From Oxalobacteraceae bacterium (lineage in GTDB: Bacteria > Pseudomonadota > Gammaproteobacteria > Burkholderiales > Burkholderiaceae_D), in contig OMID01000076.1 in NCBI GenBank assembly GCA_900299005.1, positions 20,888-84,887 on the forward strand: a stretch of DNA of 64,000 bases. Reading direction: 5' to 3'. Of this stretch, positions 56,317 through 64,000 are shown one piece after another (position 1 is the first letter of the stretch; each line of letters starts with the position of its first letter). The notes beneath the pieces are model-generated. The model was given only the letters and a program-made list of their open reading frames with translations. It was not told where the DNA came from and ran no database searches. A program made the position numbers and the translations under genes.

Positions 56317-59235
56317 TTACTGGCAGGCCTCGCACTCTTCGAAACCAGGATCACCCGGACGCAGGTAGCAGGCGGTGCCGTCGGCATTGACCGCTGCTGT
56401 CGGCGCTGCAGAGGCCGACGCTATCGATGATGCCGCCGAAATGTCTGCCGACACCGCATTGAGCGCGCCAGCCTTGGTGGTCGACTTTTCTGCGTGGGTC
56501 GCGCCAATCGTGCGCAGGTAATACGTGGTCTTCAGACCGCGCAGCCAGGCCAGCTTGTAGGTCTCGTCAAGCTTCTTGCCGGAAGCGCCTGCCATATAGA
56601 TATTGAGTGACTGCGCCTGATCAATCCATTTCTGGCGGCGCGATGCAGCCTCGACCAGCCAGCTGGGATCAACCTCGAACGCTGTCGCATACAACTCGCG
56701 CAGGTCCTGAGGTATGCGGTCAATTCGCGACAGACTGCCGTCGAAATACTTCAGATCGGCGACCATCACCTCATCCCAGAGGCCACGGGTCTTGAGGTCA
56801 CGAACGAGATACTCGTTGATCTCGGTGAATTCGCCCGACAGATTCGATTTGACATACAGATTCTGATAGGTCGGCTCGATACAAGCGGACACACCGATGA
56901 TGTTCGAGATCGTCGCCGTTGGCGCAATCGCCACGCAGTTGGAGTTGCGCATGCCGTGACGCTTGATGCGATCGCGCAGCCGCTGCCAATCCATGGACTC
57001 AGTGGTATCAACCTCGAGATAGCCCCCGCGCTCCTCAGCCAGCAGCTTGAGTGAATCCTGCGGAAGAATGCCGCGATCCCACAAGGACCCGCGATAGGAG
57101 CTGTACGTGCCACGCTCCTCGGCCAGCTCGGTCGATGCTAAGTAAGCGTGATAGCAGACCGCCTCCATCGACCTGTCGGCAAACTCGATCGCCTCTTTCG
57201 ACGCATACGGAACGCGCATGATGTGCAGGCAGTCCTGAAAGCCCATGATGCCCAAGCCAACCGGACGGTGACGCAGATTGGAATCGCGCGCTTTTTTCAC
57301 TGCGTAGTAATTGATATCAATCACGTTGTCGAGCATGCGCATCGCCGTGCGGATGGTCTTCTGCAATTTGTCGTGATCCAGTTTACCGTCCTTCATGTGA
57401 GCCGGCAGGTTCACCGATCCGAGGTTGCAGACCGCAATCTCAGTATCGTTCGTGTTCAGCGTAATCTCGGTGCACAGGTTGGAACTATGAACGACGCCTA
57501 CGTGCTGCTGCGGCGAGCGGATATTGCACGGGTCTTTGAATGTAATCCATGGATGACCCGTCTCGAAGAGCATCGACAACATCTTGCGCCATAAATCCAA
57601 CGCCTGAACCTTCTTGAACAGCTTCATCTCGCCGGACGCGCACTTGGCTTCATAGCCGAGGTAGGCCTGCTCGAATTCCCTACCGAACTTATCGTGGAGA
57701 TCTTTCACGTCGGAGGGCGAGAACAATGTCCATTCACCCTTTTCCATGACACGCTTCATGAACAGGTCGGGAATCCAGTTCGCGGTGTTCATGTCATGCG
57801 TGCGGCGGCGATCGTCCCCGGTGTTCTTGCGCAACTCGAGGAATTCCTCGATGTCCATGTGCCAGGTCTCAAGGTAGGCACACACAGCGCCCTTGCGTTT
57901 CCCCCCCTGATTGACCGCGACAGCCGTGTCGTTGACCACCTTCAGGAAAGGCACCACGCCCTGCGACTTGCCATTCGTGCCCTTGATGTGGGCGCCGAGT
58001 GCCCGGACTGGCGTCCAGTCGTTGCCCAGACCTCCAGCGTACTTCGCCAGCAACGCATTTTCCTTGATCGCCTCGTAGATGCCGTCGAGATCGTCCGACA
58101 CCGTGGTCAAATAGCAGGAAGAGAGCTGCGAACGCTGCATGCCCGAGTTGAACAAGGTGGGCGTCGAGCTCATGAAGTCAAAGGTCGAGAGCAAGTGATA
58201 GAACTCGATCGCCCGCGCCTCGCGGTCAATCTCGTTCAACGCCAACCCCATTGCTACGCGCATATAAAACGCTTGCGGCATCTCGATGCGGGCGCCGTGG
58301 ATATGCAGGAAGTAGCGGTCATACAGCGTCTGCAGGCCCAGATAGCCGAACTGCAAGTCGCGATCCGGCACTAGCGCCTGCGACAGCTTCTTGAGGTCGA
58401 ACTGGCCGAGCTTGGCATCCAGCAGTTCGGCATCGATGCCCTTCTTGATGAATTTCGGGAAATAATCGACATAGTGCGTGCCGGCGTCGGCCTGGGCGAC
58501 CTCAGTGCCGAATACTTCCTTGCGAATGGTGTGCATCAGCAGGCGCGCGGTCACCTGACTGTACGCCGGGTCTTTTTCCATTAGCGCGCGCGCGGCCAGA
58601 ATAGCTGACTTGTAGAGCTCTTCAACTGGCACGCCGTCGTACAGGTTGCGCACGGTTTCGTGAAGAATCGCGTCTGCGTCAACGTGGTTCTCTAGCCCAA
58701 TGCAGGCCGAAGTAATCATCGTTCTGAGCTTGTCCTGGTCTAGCGGCACGCGCTGACCGTCGAACAGAATATGAAGCTCATGATGCGGCTCGGCGGAGGA
58801 CTTGGCTGCTTGCTGCTGCGCGCGCTCTTCCTGACGCTTGGCTCGATAGAGCACATAAGCGCGTGCGACGTCATGCTCACCGGAGCGCATCAATGCCAGC
58901 TCAACCTGATCCTGCACGTCCTCGATATGGAAAGTGCCCCCGGCCGGCTGGCGGCGCATCAGTACCGACACCACACCGGCAGTGAGTTGCTCGACCAACT
59001 CTCTCACGCGCGCGGATGCCGCTCCCTGTCCGCCGTTCACCGCCAGGAAGGCCTTGGTCATCGCGATGGAAATCTTCGACGGCTCAAAACCTACCACGGC
59101 ACCATTGCGGCGAATGATCTTGTAATCGGCAAGGGTGGCGACGGTGCTGGCCGATGAAGGGGCGAGCGCCGATACCTTGGGCACGGCGGCGAATTCGCTA
59201 CCGGACTTGACTGATGTTTCCTGACTGGTCTGCAC
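56317..59235 (-). CDS. nrdA: Ribonucleotide reductase class Ia, large subunit with two ATP-cone domains
   Basis: A 972-residue catalytic subunit that reduces NDPs to dNDPs. The GTG start at 59235 has GGGGAGG 5 bases upstream. Two ATP-cone regulatory domains are visible: about residues 38-130 (IIRRNGAVVGFEPSKISIAM) and 150-240 (FDGQRVPLDQDKLRTM). The barrel holds QLSSCYL, NLCTEITLN with the active Cys and Glu, and EIAVCNLGSVNLP; the C-terminal CxxC pair is ECEAC. The length and the paired cones fit Pseudomonas-type NrdA. The upstream region carries NrdR boxes. No frameshift or missing residue. Confidence 0.96.
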   Translation of the reverse strand: MQTSQETSVKSGSEFAAVPKVSALAPSSASTVATLADYKIIRRNGAVVGFEPSKISIAMTKAFLAVNGGQGAASARVRELVEQLTAGVVSVLMRRQPAGGTFHIEDVQDQVELALMRSGEHDVARAYVLYRAKRQEERAQQQAAKSSAEPHHELHILFDGQRVPLDQDKLRTMITSACIGLENHVDADAILHETVRNLYDGVPVEELYKSAILAARALMEKDPAYSQVTARLLMHTIRKEVFGTEVAQADAGTHYVDYFPKFIKKGIDAELLDAKLGQFDLKKLSQALVPDRDLQFGYLGLQTLYDRYFLHIHGARIEMPQAFYMRVAMGLALNEIDREARAIEFYHLLSTFDFMSSTPTLFNSGMQRSQLSSCYLTTVSDDLDGIYEAIKENALLAKYAGGLGNDWTPVRALGAHIKGTNGKSQGVVPFLKVVNDTAVAVNQGGKRKGAVCAYLETWHMDIEEFLELRKNTGDDRRRTHDMNTANWIPDLFMKRVMEKGEWTLFSPSDVKDLHDKFGREFEQAYLGYEAKCASGEMKLFKKVQALDLWRKMLSMLFETGHPWITFKDPCNIRSPQQHVGVVHSSNLCTEITLNTNDTEIAVCNLGSVNLPAHMKDGKLDHDKLQKTIRTAMRMLDNVIDINYYAVKKARDSNLRHRPVGLGIMGFQDCLHIMRVPYASKEAIEFADRSMEAVCYHAYLASTELAEERGTYSSYRGSLWDRGILPQDSLKLLAEERGGYLEVDTTESMDWQRLRDRIKRHGMRNSNCVAIAPTATISNIIGVSACIEPTYQNLYVKSNLSGEFTEINEYLVRDLKTRGLWDEVMVADLKYFDGSLSRIDRIPQDLRELYATAFEVDPSWLVEAASRRQKWIDQAQSLNIYMAGASGKKLDETYKLAWLRGLKTTYYLRTIGATHAEKSTTKAGALNAVSADISAASSIASASAAPTAAVNADGTACYLRPGDPGFEECEACQ

Positions 59236-59497
59236 TACGCCTCCCCAAATGGTGATGCTGGCGGCATTACTGCCCCATTACTTTGAAATGCCGGGCATCG
59301 CCTGACACATGTTTTGTTTGTTTTCTTCCCAGCTGGCGTGCCGCACGCGTAGTCGGTGGGCACGCGCTGAAAAATTTGCTTAACACTGATGGGCCCTGGC
59401 CAAGCCCCACATTCCTCGGGACGCCGGGGGCGTCCAAAAAACGCTTCGTACTACGTTACTTGGTCAGTTCAATTGATTGGTTGAGCTGTTCAGTATG

Positions 59498-59544
59498 CCA
59501 CTAGATCTAGTGGATCCAGAGGCTGTATGCACTAATTCTAGTGC
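59498..59544 (-). promoter_or_regulatory. Two NrdR boxes upstream of nrdAB
   Basis: Box 1 CCACTAGATCTAGTGG (59498-59513) is a perfect 16-bp palindrome and box 2 GCACTAATTCTAGTGC (59529-59544) a near-perfect one. Their centres are 31 bp apart, three helical turns, which is the known NrdR arrangement. Box 2 covers the -10 hexamer of the candidate promoter. Confidence 0.85.
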
Positions 59545-59563
59545 CCACTTGAACAACTTGCAA
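59535..59563 (-). promoter_or_regulatory. Candidate sigma-70 promoter of nrdAB
   Basis: On the minus strand TTGCAA (59558-59563), a 17-base spacer and TAGAAT (59535-59540) form a plausible promoter. Its -10 lies inside NrdR box 2, so NrdR binding would block polymerase. The start point would be near 59528, giving a leader of about 290 bases to the nrdA start. Confidence 0.55.
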
Positions 59564-59571
59564 CCGCTTTT

Positions 59572-60198
59572 TCAATCAGGAAATCGCAATAATCGAGAAG
59601 ATTTCGCGCGTGATAACTCACTTTCAGTTAGCGCAGCAAATTCCGAGGAAAACCGTGGCCAGTCAAACATAGGGCCTGGATCAGTCTTGCGACCGGGCGC
59701 GATGTGCTGATGTCCGACCACATCCGTGAGCGGATGGCGAAGCATCAACTTGCGTGTCAGAACAGCAAGGGTTAGGTATTGTGCATCGCAAAAAACCTCG
59801 GTATCCGAGCCCTCGAGCTCAATGCCGATCGAAAAATCATTGCAGCGTTGTCTACCCTGAAATTCAGATACGCCCGCATGCCAGGCGCGGGCGAGTGTTG
59901 ACACGAATTGCCGAACGCTGCCGTCTCGGCGGATCAGAAAGTGCGACGATACGCGCAAGCCGCGCAGCTGGTCGAAATAGGGATGCGCATCGCAATCCAG
60001 GGTGTTGGCGAACAATGCCTCGATGTATCCGCCGCCGAATTCACCGGGCGGCAGGCTGATGTTGTGTATCACCAGCAGACTGATCTCGGCATCTGCGGGA
60101 CGCGCATCAAAATTGCTGCACGCCGAACGCGGCAGCCCATCGCACCAGCCATCCGGGCCGATCGGGCCGATCACCAGCGAAACGTCAGTCGGGTTCAT
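59572..60198 (-). CDS. ampD: 1,6-anhydro-N-acetylmuramyl-L-alanine amidase
   Basis: A 208-residue zinc amidase of peptidoglycan recycling in the cytoplasm. The ATG at 60198 is used; a TTG at 60207 also opens the frame. Seen: ISLLVIHNISLPPGEFGGGY with the first zinc His, SSHFLIRRDGSVRQFV, RAWHAGVSEFQGR, SIGIELEGSD, and DVVGHQHIAPGRKTDPGPMF with the second zinc His and Asp. Complete and of normal length. Its start overlaps the pilR stop by 14 bases. Together with Mpl at 44.9 kb it supports cell wall turnover. Confidence 0.95.
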   Translation of the reverse strand: MNPTDVSLVIGPIGPDGWCDGLPRSACSNFDARPADAEISLLVIHNISLPPGEFGGGYIEALFANTLDCDAHPYFDQLRGLRVSSHFLIRRDGSVRQFVSTLARAWHAGVSEFQGRQRCNDFSIGIELEGSDTEVFCDAQYLTLAVLTRKLMLRHPLTDVVGHQHIAPGRKTDPGPMFDWPRFSSEFAALTESELSRAKSSRLLRFPD

Positions 60199-61225
60199 GA
60201 ATGTCAAGACGCTGCATACGGTAGCGGAGTTGGCGCAAGCTTATCCCAAGATGTTCAGCGGCGCGCGTTCTGCGAAAGCGGGCCTTGCTCAAGGCATCGA
60301 TGATCAGCTTCCGCTCAAAGGCACGAACTCGCGCCGTCAGCGATGCTGTCCCTGCTGCCACCGCTTGTTGATCCCCCTCGCCAAAGTCTGACTCTTGCGC
60401 GGCATCAGGCAAGGGAAAGGCCAGCGAAGACCCCAGTTGCAAATCGCTCACGTCGATCAGGCCATTGCTGGCGAAGGCGGCGGCGCGCTCCAGGATATTC
60501 CCCAGTTCTCGCACATTGCCGGGAAAATCATATGCCTGCAGTGCCGCCAGTGCCGCCGCGTTCAGCCTGGACAAACCGCCGTGTTTTGCCTGCCGTCCCA
60601 ACAAGGCGTCGCACAGCAAAGGAATATCTTCACGGCGCTCTCGCAGCGGTGGCAAACTCAATTCGATCACGTTCAGCCGGTAAAAGAGGTCCTGCCTGAA
60701 ACCCCGATCCTGCACCGCCTGCGCCAGCGGACGGTGCGTCGCGCACAAGATGCGAACATCGACAGGCTCCTCGCGTGCCGATCCCAGCTTGCGCACCTTC
60801 CCCTCCTGAATGACGCGCAGCAGTTTCACCTGCATCGCCAACGGAAGGTCGGCGATTTCATCAAGGAATAAGGTGCCTTGGTGCGCAGCCTGGAAAAACC
60901 CGACACGATCTTCCGTGGCGCCGGTGAATGCTCCACGCCGCACACCGAAAAATTCCGACTCCATCAAGTTATCAGGAACGGCGCCACAATTGACGGCCAC
61001 GAAGGCTTCTTTTGATCGCGCACTCAGCGCATGGATATCGCGTGCGGCGAGCTCCTTGCCACTACCGGACTCGCCATGAATTGCCACGGGCACCGCGCTT
61101 CGTGCCAGCTTGCTGATCTGCGCGCGCACGGACTGCATGGCCGGCGAATTACCCAGCAAGGAAAATACCGGAGCCACCGCATCAGAGGCAAACGCTATCG
61201 GGACGTTGGCAGCAGTTGAATTCAT
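60185..61225 (-). CDS. pilR: PilR-like sigma-54 activator lacking the receiver domain
   Basis: A 346-residue bacterial enhancer-binding protein. Seen: a 22-residue N-terminus, then the AAA+ domain starting SLLGNSPAMQSVRAQISKLA, Walker A GESGSGKE (51-58), the sigma-54 loop GAFTGA (98-103), Walker B TLFLDEIADLP (118-128), and RFRQDLFYRLNVIELSLPPL; a Fis-type helix-turn-helix (RRTRAAEHLGISLRQLRYR) ends it. The sequence is clearly PilR type. Typical PilR has about 445-500 residues with an N-terminal receiver; none is present, and no pilS lies upstream, where only 127 bp separate it from the PP0621-like gene. It may act without phosphorylation. Confidence 0.88.
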   Translation of the reverse strand: MNSTAANVPIAFASDAVAPVFSLLGNSPAMQSVRAQISKLARSAVPVAIHGESGSGKELAARDIHALSARSKEAFVAVNCGAVPDNLMESEFFGVRRGAFTGATEDRVGFFQAAHQGTLFLDEIADLPLAMQVKLLRVIQEGKVRKLGSAREEPVDVRILCATHRPLAQAVQDRGFRQDLFYRLNVIELSLPPLRERREDIPLLCDALLGRQAKHGGLSRLNAAALAALQAYDFPGNVRELGNILERAAAFASNGLIDVSDLQLGSSLAFPLPDAAQESDFGEGDQQAVAAGTASLTARVRAFERKLIIDALSKARFRRTRAAEHLGISLRQLRYRMQRLDIHEPD

Positions 61226-61352
61226 CGCGCGCAGACAAAAGAAGCGCGAAGCTTAATGCATGCAGGGAAAGAGAGGTTCCTGCTCGGGGCGTGCTGCTGG
61301 AAAAACGCAACAACACCCGCCTCAACCTGTTGTTTACGCCAAGCGCAGTCAA

Positions 61353-61601
61353 TCAGTGACTTTGCCGTTTGTCTCTGTGCGCTTCGCTGCAAAAAAACCG
61401 CTCAGCAGTACCCGGCAGTGCTTCGGACAAAGGGAAATGCACGCCGCATTCGGCACATTCGATCATGCGCTCGGCACCCGATCCGGGCGAGGCATGGGGC
61501 GCAGCGTCGTCATTACTGCGCCGCCTGCTCTGCCGATCGCCTGAAGCCGAGAACCAGCGCCACGCGAGATACAGCAACAAAGCCCAGAGCAGATATTTCA
61601 A
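61353..61601 (-). CDS. PP0621-family small membrane-anchored zinc protein
   Basis: An 82-residue protein. It starts with a hydrophobic helix (MKYLLWALLLYLAWRWF) and after a polar linker has a zinc-like site: Cys49 and Cys52 (CAEC) and Cys71 with His75 (FCSEAH). This is the PP0621 pattern, usually placed just before pilS in betaproteobacteria, which strengthens the case that pilS is missing here. Function unknown. Its first four bases overlap the ccsA-like gene. Confidence 0.82.
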   Translation of the reverse strand: MKYLLWALLLYLAWRWFSASGDRQSRRRSNDDAAPHASPGSGAERMIECAECGVHFPLSEALPGTAERFFCSEAHRDKRQSH

Positions 61602-62410
61602 ACGCTCCCCCTGTGGAGCACCACTTCGAGCACGAATCGACTACCCACATAGGCCAGCAGCAGTGTTGCAAAACCGCTGAGCGTGAATGTCAGTGCCGTT
61701 CTGCCGCGCCAGCCGCGCCAGTGGCGGCCCAGCAGCAGCACACCGAACAATAGCCACGAGAGCAGCGTGAATACCGTCTTGTGCTCCCAGCGGAATGGCT
61801 TGCCGAACAACTGCTCGGAGAAAAATACGCCGGAAGCCACCGTCAGCGTGAGCAGTAAAAAACCGAAACTGATCATCCGGAAAAGAAGGCGCTCCATCGT
61901 GAGCAGTGGCGGCAAGTTGTCAATAGCCAGAGAAAGCCAGCCGCGGCGCCCCACTGCGGCAGGGAGCGCATGAAGGCGCGACTCCTGCATTGCCATGAGC
62001 ACTGCATGAAAAGCGGCAATCGTGAGCGAACCGTAGGCCAGCGTGGAGAGCGCGATGTGCCATGAAAACAGCGGCGGCTTGCCAGAGAGCGAAACTTCCG
62101 TTCCGGGAAAGATCATCGGCAGCACAATGGCCAGCGCGGCGCTGGGCAAAACCATACGACGCAAGCCATCGACGGACAGGTTGCGGTTCTCCAGCCAATA
62201 GGCGCCCACCGACATCCACAACGCTGCGGATAACATGACCGCAAAACCCAGACGCAGATGATCTGGCGTGATCACTGCAGTGGCAAGCGAGGCCGCGTGC
62301 AGCGCCCAAGCGAGCAAAGTGCCGACAGCCACTGCCGTGCGTCGCTGCTCCGGCAATAGTGCGCAGATGATGTAGAGAAGCCCTGCGGCATGAATGAGAA
62401 GGAGTTGCAT
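61598..62410 (-). CDS. Cytochrome c assembly protein, CcsA/CcmC-like (YpjD)
   Basis: A 270-residue integral membrane protein with about eight helices. Seen: an N-terminal LLIHAAGLLYIICALL helix, the WHIALSTLAYGSLTIAAFHA block with a haem-ligand His, and WEHKTVFTLLSWLLFGVLLLGRH, with the histidines of the second ligand helix; no WWD motif is obvious. The family is related to CcsA/CcmC haem-handling proteins; many proteobacterial members next to ffh have no proven role. It is divergent from ffh, with 220 bp between their starts. Confidence 0.87.
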   Translation of the reverse strand: MQLLLIHAAGLLYIICALLPEQRRTAVAVGTLLAWALHAASLATAVITPDHLRLGFAVMLSAALWMSVGAYWLENRNLSVDGLRRMVLPSAALAIVLPMIFPGTEVSLSGKPPLFSWHIALSTLAYGSLTIAAFHAVLMAMQESRLHALPAAVGRRGWLSLAIDNLPPLLTMERLLFRMISFGFLLLTLTVASGVFFSEQLFGKPFRWEHKTVFTLLSWLLFGVLLLGRHWRGWRGRTALTFTLSGFATLLLAYVGSRFVLEVVLHRGSV

Positions 62411-62630
62411 CGATCAAGTGTACACCATGTATCTCACTGCAAAGCCGAGGCATGATCAGGCTTACGGTAGAATCCTCTTGTCTGTCGTGCGCCCCTGTTT
62501 TGCGCTTATGTTTCGCGATGGTGTTGTGCTCTTGCGCTGCGCTATCGCGCTTGGGTTCTGCACAATCTGCACAGTCGCCACGCTCAGCCAAGCCCCTTTC
62601 CTCCGACGATAAAACTACCCCCCAATTCCC

Positions 62631-63998
62631 ATGCTTAACAACCTGACCCAACGCCTGTCCAAAGTCGTCAAGACCATGCGTGGCGAGGCTCGATTGACCG
62701 AATCGAACACCGCCGACATGCTCCGTGAAGTCAGAATGGCGCTGCTCGAAGCCGATGTCGCATTGCCCGCTGTTCGGGATTTCGTCGCCCGGGTAAAGGA
62801 GAAAGCGCTCGGAGAGCAGGTCATCGGCTCGCTTACGCCCGGGCAGGCCCTGGTCGGTGTGGTTCATGATGAGCTGGCGGCACTGATGGGGGCTGACCTC
62901 GGCCCTGAAGCCAGCCAGCTCTCCTTTGCGACACAGCCTCCGGCAATCATCCTGATGGCAGGCCTGCAGGGGGCCGGTAAAACCACGACCGTCGGCAAGC
63001 TGGCGAAATTCCTAAAAGAGCAGAAAAAGAAAAAAGTCCTCACCGTTTCAGCCGACGTCTACCGACCCGCGGCGATAGGTCAGCTAGAGACAGTGATCTC
63101 GCAGGTCGGCGCCGACTTCTTTCCGTCCCAAGCCTCTCAACCACCGGTCGATATCGCGCTGGCTGCGGTGGACTATGCAAAGAAGCACCACCACGACGTA
63201 CTGATTATTGACACTGCCGGTCGTCTCGGCATCGACGAAGCGATGATGCAAGAGATCAGCAGCCTTCACGCGGCAGTAAAACCCATCGAGACATTGTTTG
63301 TGGTCGATGCCATGCTCGGTCAGGATGCGGTCAACACGGCGCGTGCGTTCAATGAAGCGCTGCCCCTGACAGGCATTGTGCTCACCAAGCTTGATGGTGA
63401 CGCGCGTGGCGGTGCGGCGCTGTCAGTGCGGCATGTGACCGGCAAACCTATCAAATTTGCCGGCGTGGCAGAGAAACTGGATGGCCTTGAGCCCTTCGAT
63501 CCCGAGCGCATGGCCAACCGCGTGCTGGGCATGGGCGACATCCTGGCACTGGTCGAAGAAGCAAAAAAAGGCGTCGACATCGCCGCCGCCACCGACCTGG
63601 CCAACAAAATCAAGGGAGGCGGCAAGTTCGACCTGAATGACTTCAAGGCGCAGCTCTCCCAGATGAAAAAAATGGGAGGGCTATCCGGCCTGATGGACAA
63701 GCTGCCCGCACAGTTTCAACAGGCGGCCTCGGGCACCCGAGTGGATCAAGCCGAGCGTCAGGTGCGCCGGATGGAGGGCATCATCAATTCGATGACCCTG
63801 CAAGAGCGCGCCAAGCCCGAACTGATCAAGGCTTCTCGCAAGCGCCGCATTGCCGCAGGCGCGGGGGTGCAGGTGCAGGAGGTCAATCGCATGCTGTCTC
63901 AGTTCGAGCAAATGCAGTCGATGATGAAAAAATTCAAGGGCGGCGGCATGATGAAAATGATGCGGAGTATGAAGGGCATGATGCCCGGCATGCGGTAA
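62631..63998 (+). CDS. ffh: Signal recognition particle protein Ffh
   Basis: A 455-residue GTPase that targets nascent membrane proteins to the translocon with 4.5S RNA. Seen: an N domain (about 1-95), G1 AGLQGAGKTTTVGKLAKFL, DTAGRLGIDEAMMQEI (G3), TKLDGDARGGAALSV (G4 region), and a methionine-rich M domain with KGGGMMKMMRSMKGMMPGMR at the end. It is complete, and ends two bases before the end of the window. ATG start at 62631; the upstream gap includes a TAGAAT hexamer near 62468 that may be a -10. Confidence 0.96.
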   Translation: MLNNLTQRLSKVVKTMRGEARLTESNTADMLREVRMALLEADVALPAVRDFVARVKEKALGEQVIGSLTPGQALVGVVHDELAALMGADLGPEASQLSFATQPPAIILMAGLQGAGKTTTVGKLAKFLKEQKKKKVLTVSADVYRPAAIGQLETVISQVGADFFPSQASQPPVDIALAAVDYAKKHHHDVLIIDTAGRLGIDEAMMQEISSLHAAVKPIETLFVVDAMLGQDAVNTARAFNEALPLTGIVLTKLDGDARGGAALSVRHVTGKPIKFAGVAEKLDGLEPFDPERMANRVLGMGDILALVEEAKKGVDIAAATDLANKIKGGGKFDLNDFKAQLSQMKKMGGLSGLMDKLPAQFQQAASGTRVDQAERQVRRMEGIINSMTLQERAKPELIKASRKRRIAAGAGVQVQEVNRMLSQFEQMQSMMKKFKGGGMMKMMRSMKGMMPGMR

Positions 63999-64000
63999 CC

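Larger units (their letters stand above)
59236..59571. other. 336-bp nrdA upstream region
   Basis: No gene. Beyond the NrdR boxes and promoter it contains a 7-bp perfect hairpin GGACGCC/GGCGTCC (59419-59425, 59429-59435) within the predicted nrdA leader. I see no known riboswitch fold. Confidence 0.5.

Noticed and set aside
59477..59710. A 77-codon frame upstream of nrdA
   Set aside because: It spans the NrdR boxes and runs into ampD antisense; no support as a gene.
1..64000. CRISPR arrays, tRNA or rRNA genes, prophage or transposase genes
   Set aside because: None was seen; gaps over 300 bp were read and hold only repeats, hairpins and promoter-like sites.

Overview
The window is chromosomal DNA of a Gram-negative betaproteobacterium, most likely Burkholderiales and close to Oxalobacteraceae. 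This rests on gene order (pilG-pilH-pilI-pilJ-chpA next to rubredoxin, thiD and hemL; pyrR-pyrB-pyrX beside ruvX and yqgE; nrdA-nrdB-ampD-pilR-ccsA-ffh) and on recalled similarity of PyrB, HemL, PrmA and PilR; no database search was run. About 56 protein genes fill nearly all of it. I see no rRNA, tRNA, CRISPR array, transposase or prophage gene, so this is core genome rather than an island.

Layout. 1-5.7 kb: end of an RND pump gene, then pcm, a rhodanese and a TolC-type outer membrane protein. 6.1-11.9 kb: a complete adaptor-pump-outer membrane channel RND operon with a terminator-like hairpin directly before its first gene. 12-18.2 kb (minus): envelope operon rfbB-rfbA-rfbC-rfbD, phosphomannomutase, waaA (dTDP-rhamnose and Kdo transfer). 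18.4-23.9 kb: apaH, plsC, and pyrimidine genes pyrX/pyrB/pyrR with ruvX and yqgE. 24.3-27.1 kb: photolyase and a patatin-like lipase. 27.2-35.7 kb (minus): the Pil-Chp chemosensory system that controls type IV pili. 35.9-38.3 kb: rubredoxin, a ThiD-like kinase and hemL. 38.6-46.3 kb (minus): corA, mtgA, aroE, a TonB-like protein, an RNase II-family gene, an esterase and mpl. 46.5-53.0 kb (plus): NTase-like protein, TlpA-like thioredoxin, aroQ, accB-accC, prmA, a zinc-ribbon protein and a PfkB kinase. 53.1-62.4 kb (minus): yggU/yggT, a histone H1-like protein, nrdAB with two NrdR boxes, ampD, a receiver-less PilR, and a cytochrome c assembly protein. ffh closes the window.

The most unusual features are small. 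A family of 85-89 bp elements with terminal inverted repeats has two full intergenic copies, and a shortened 39-bp derivative sits in frame inside prmA. ApaH has lost the metal-bridging Asp37 (Val), and the ThiD-like kinase has Asn where the ribokinase fold has its catalytic Asp. PilR lacks its receiver domain and pilS is absent from its usual place. A 143-bp-period tandem repeat after hemL carries a decayed copy of the hemL 3' end. No clearly new multi-gene system was found.
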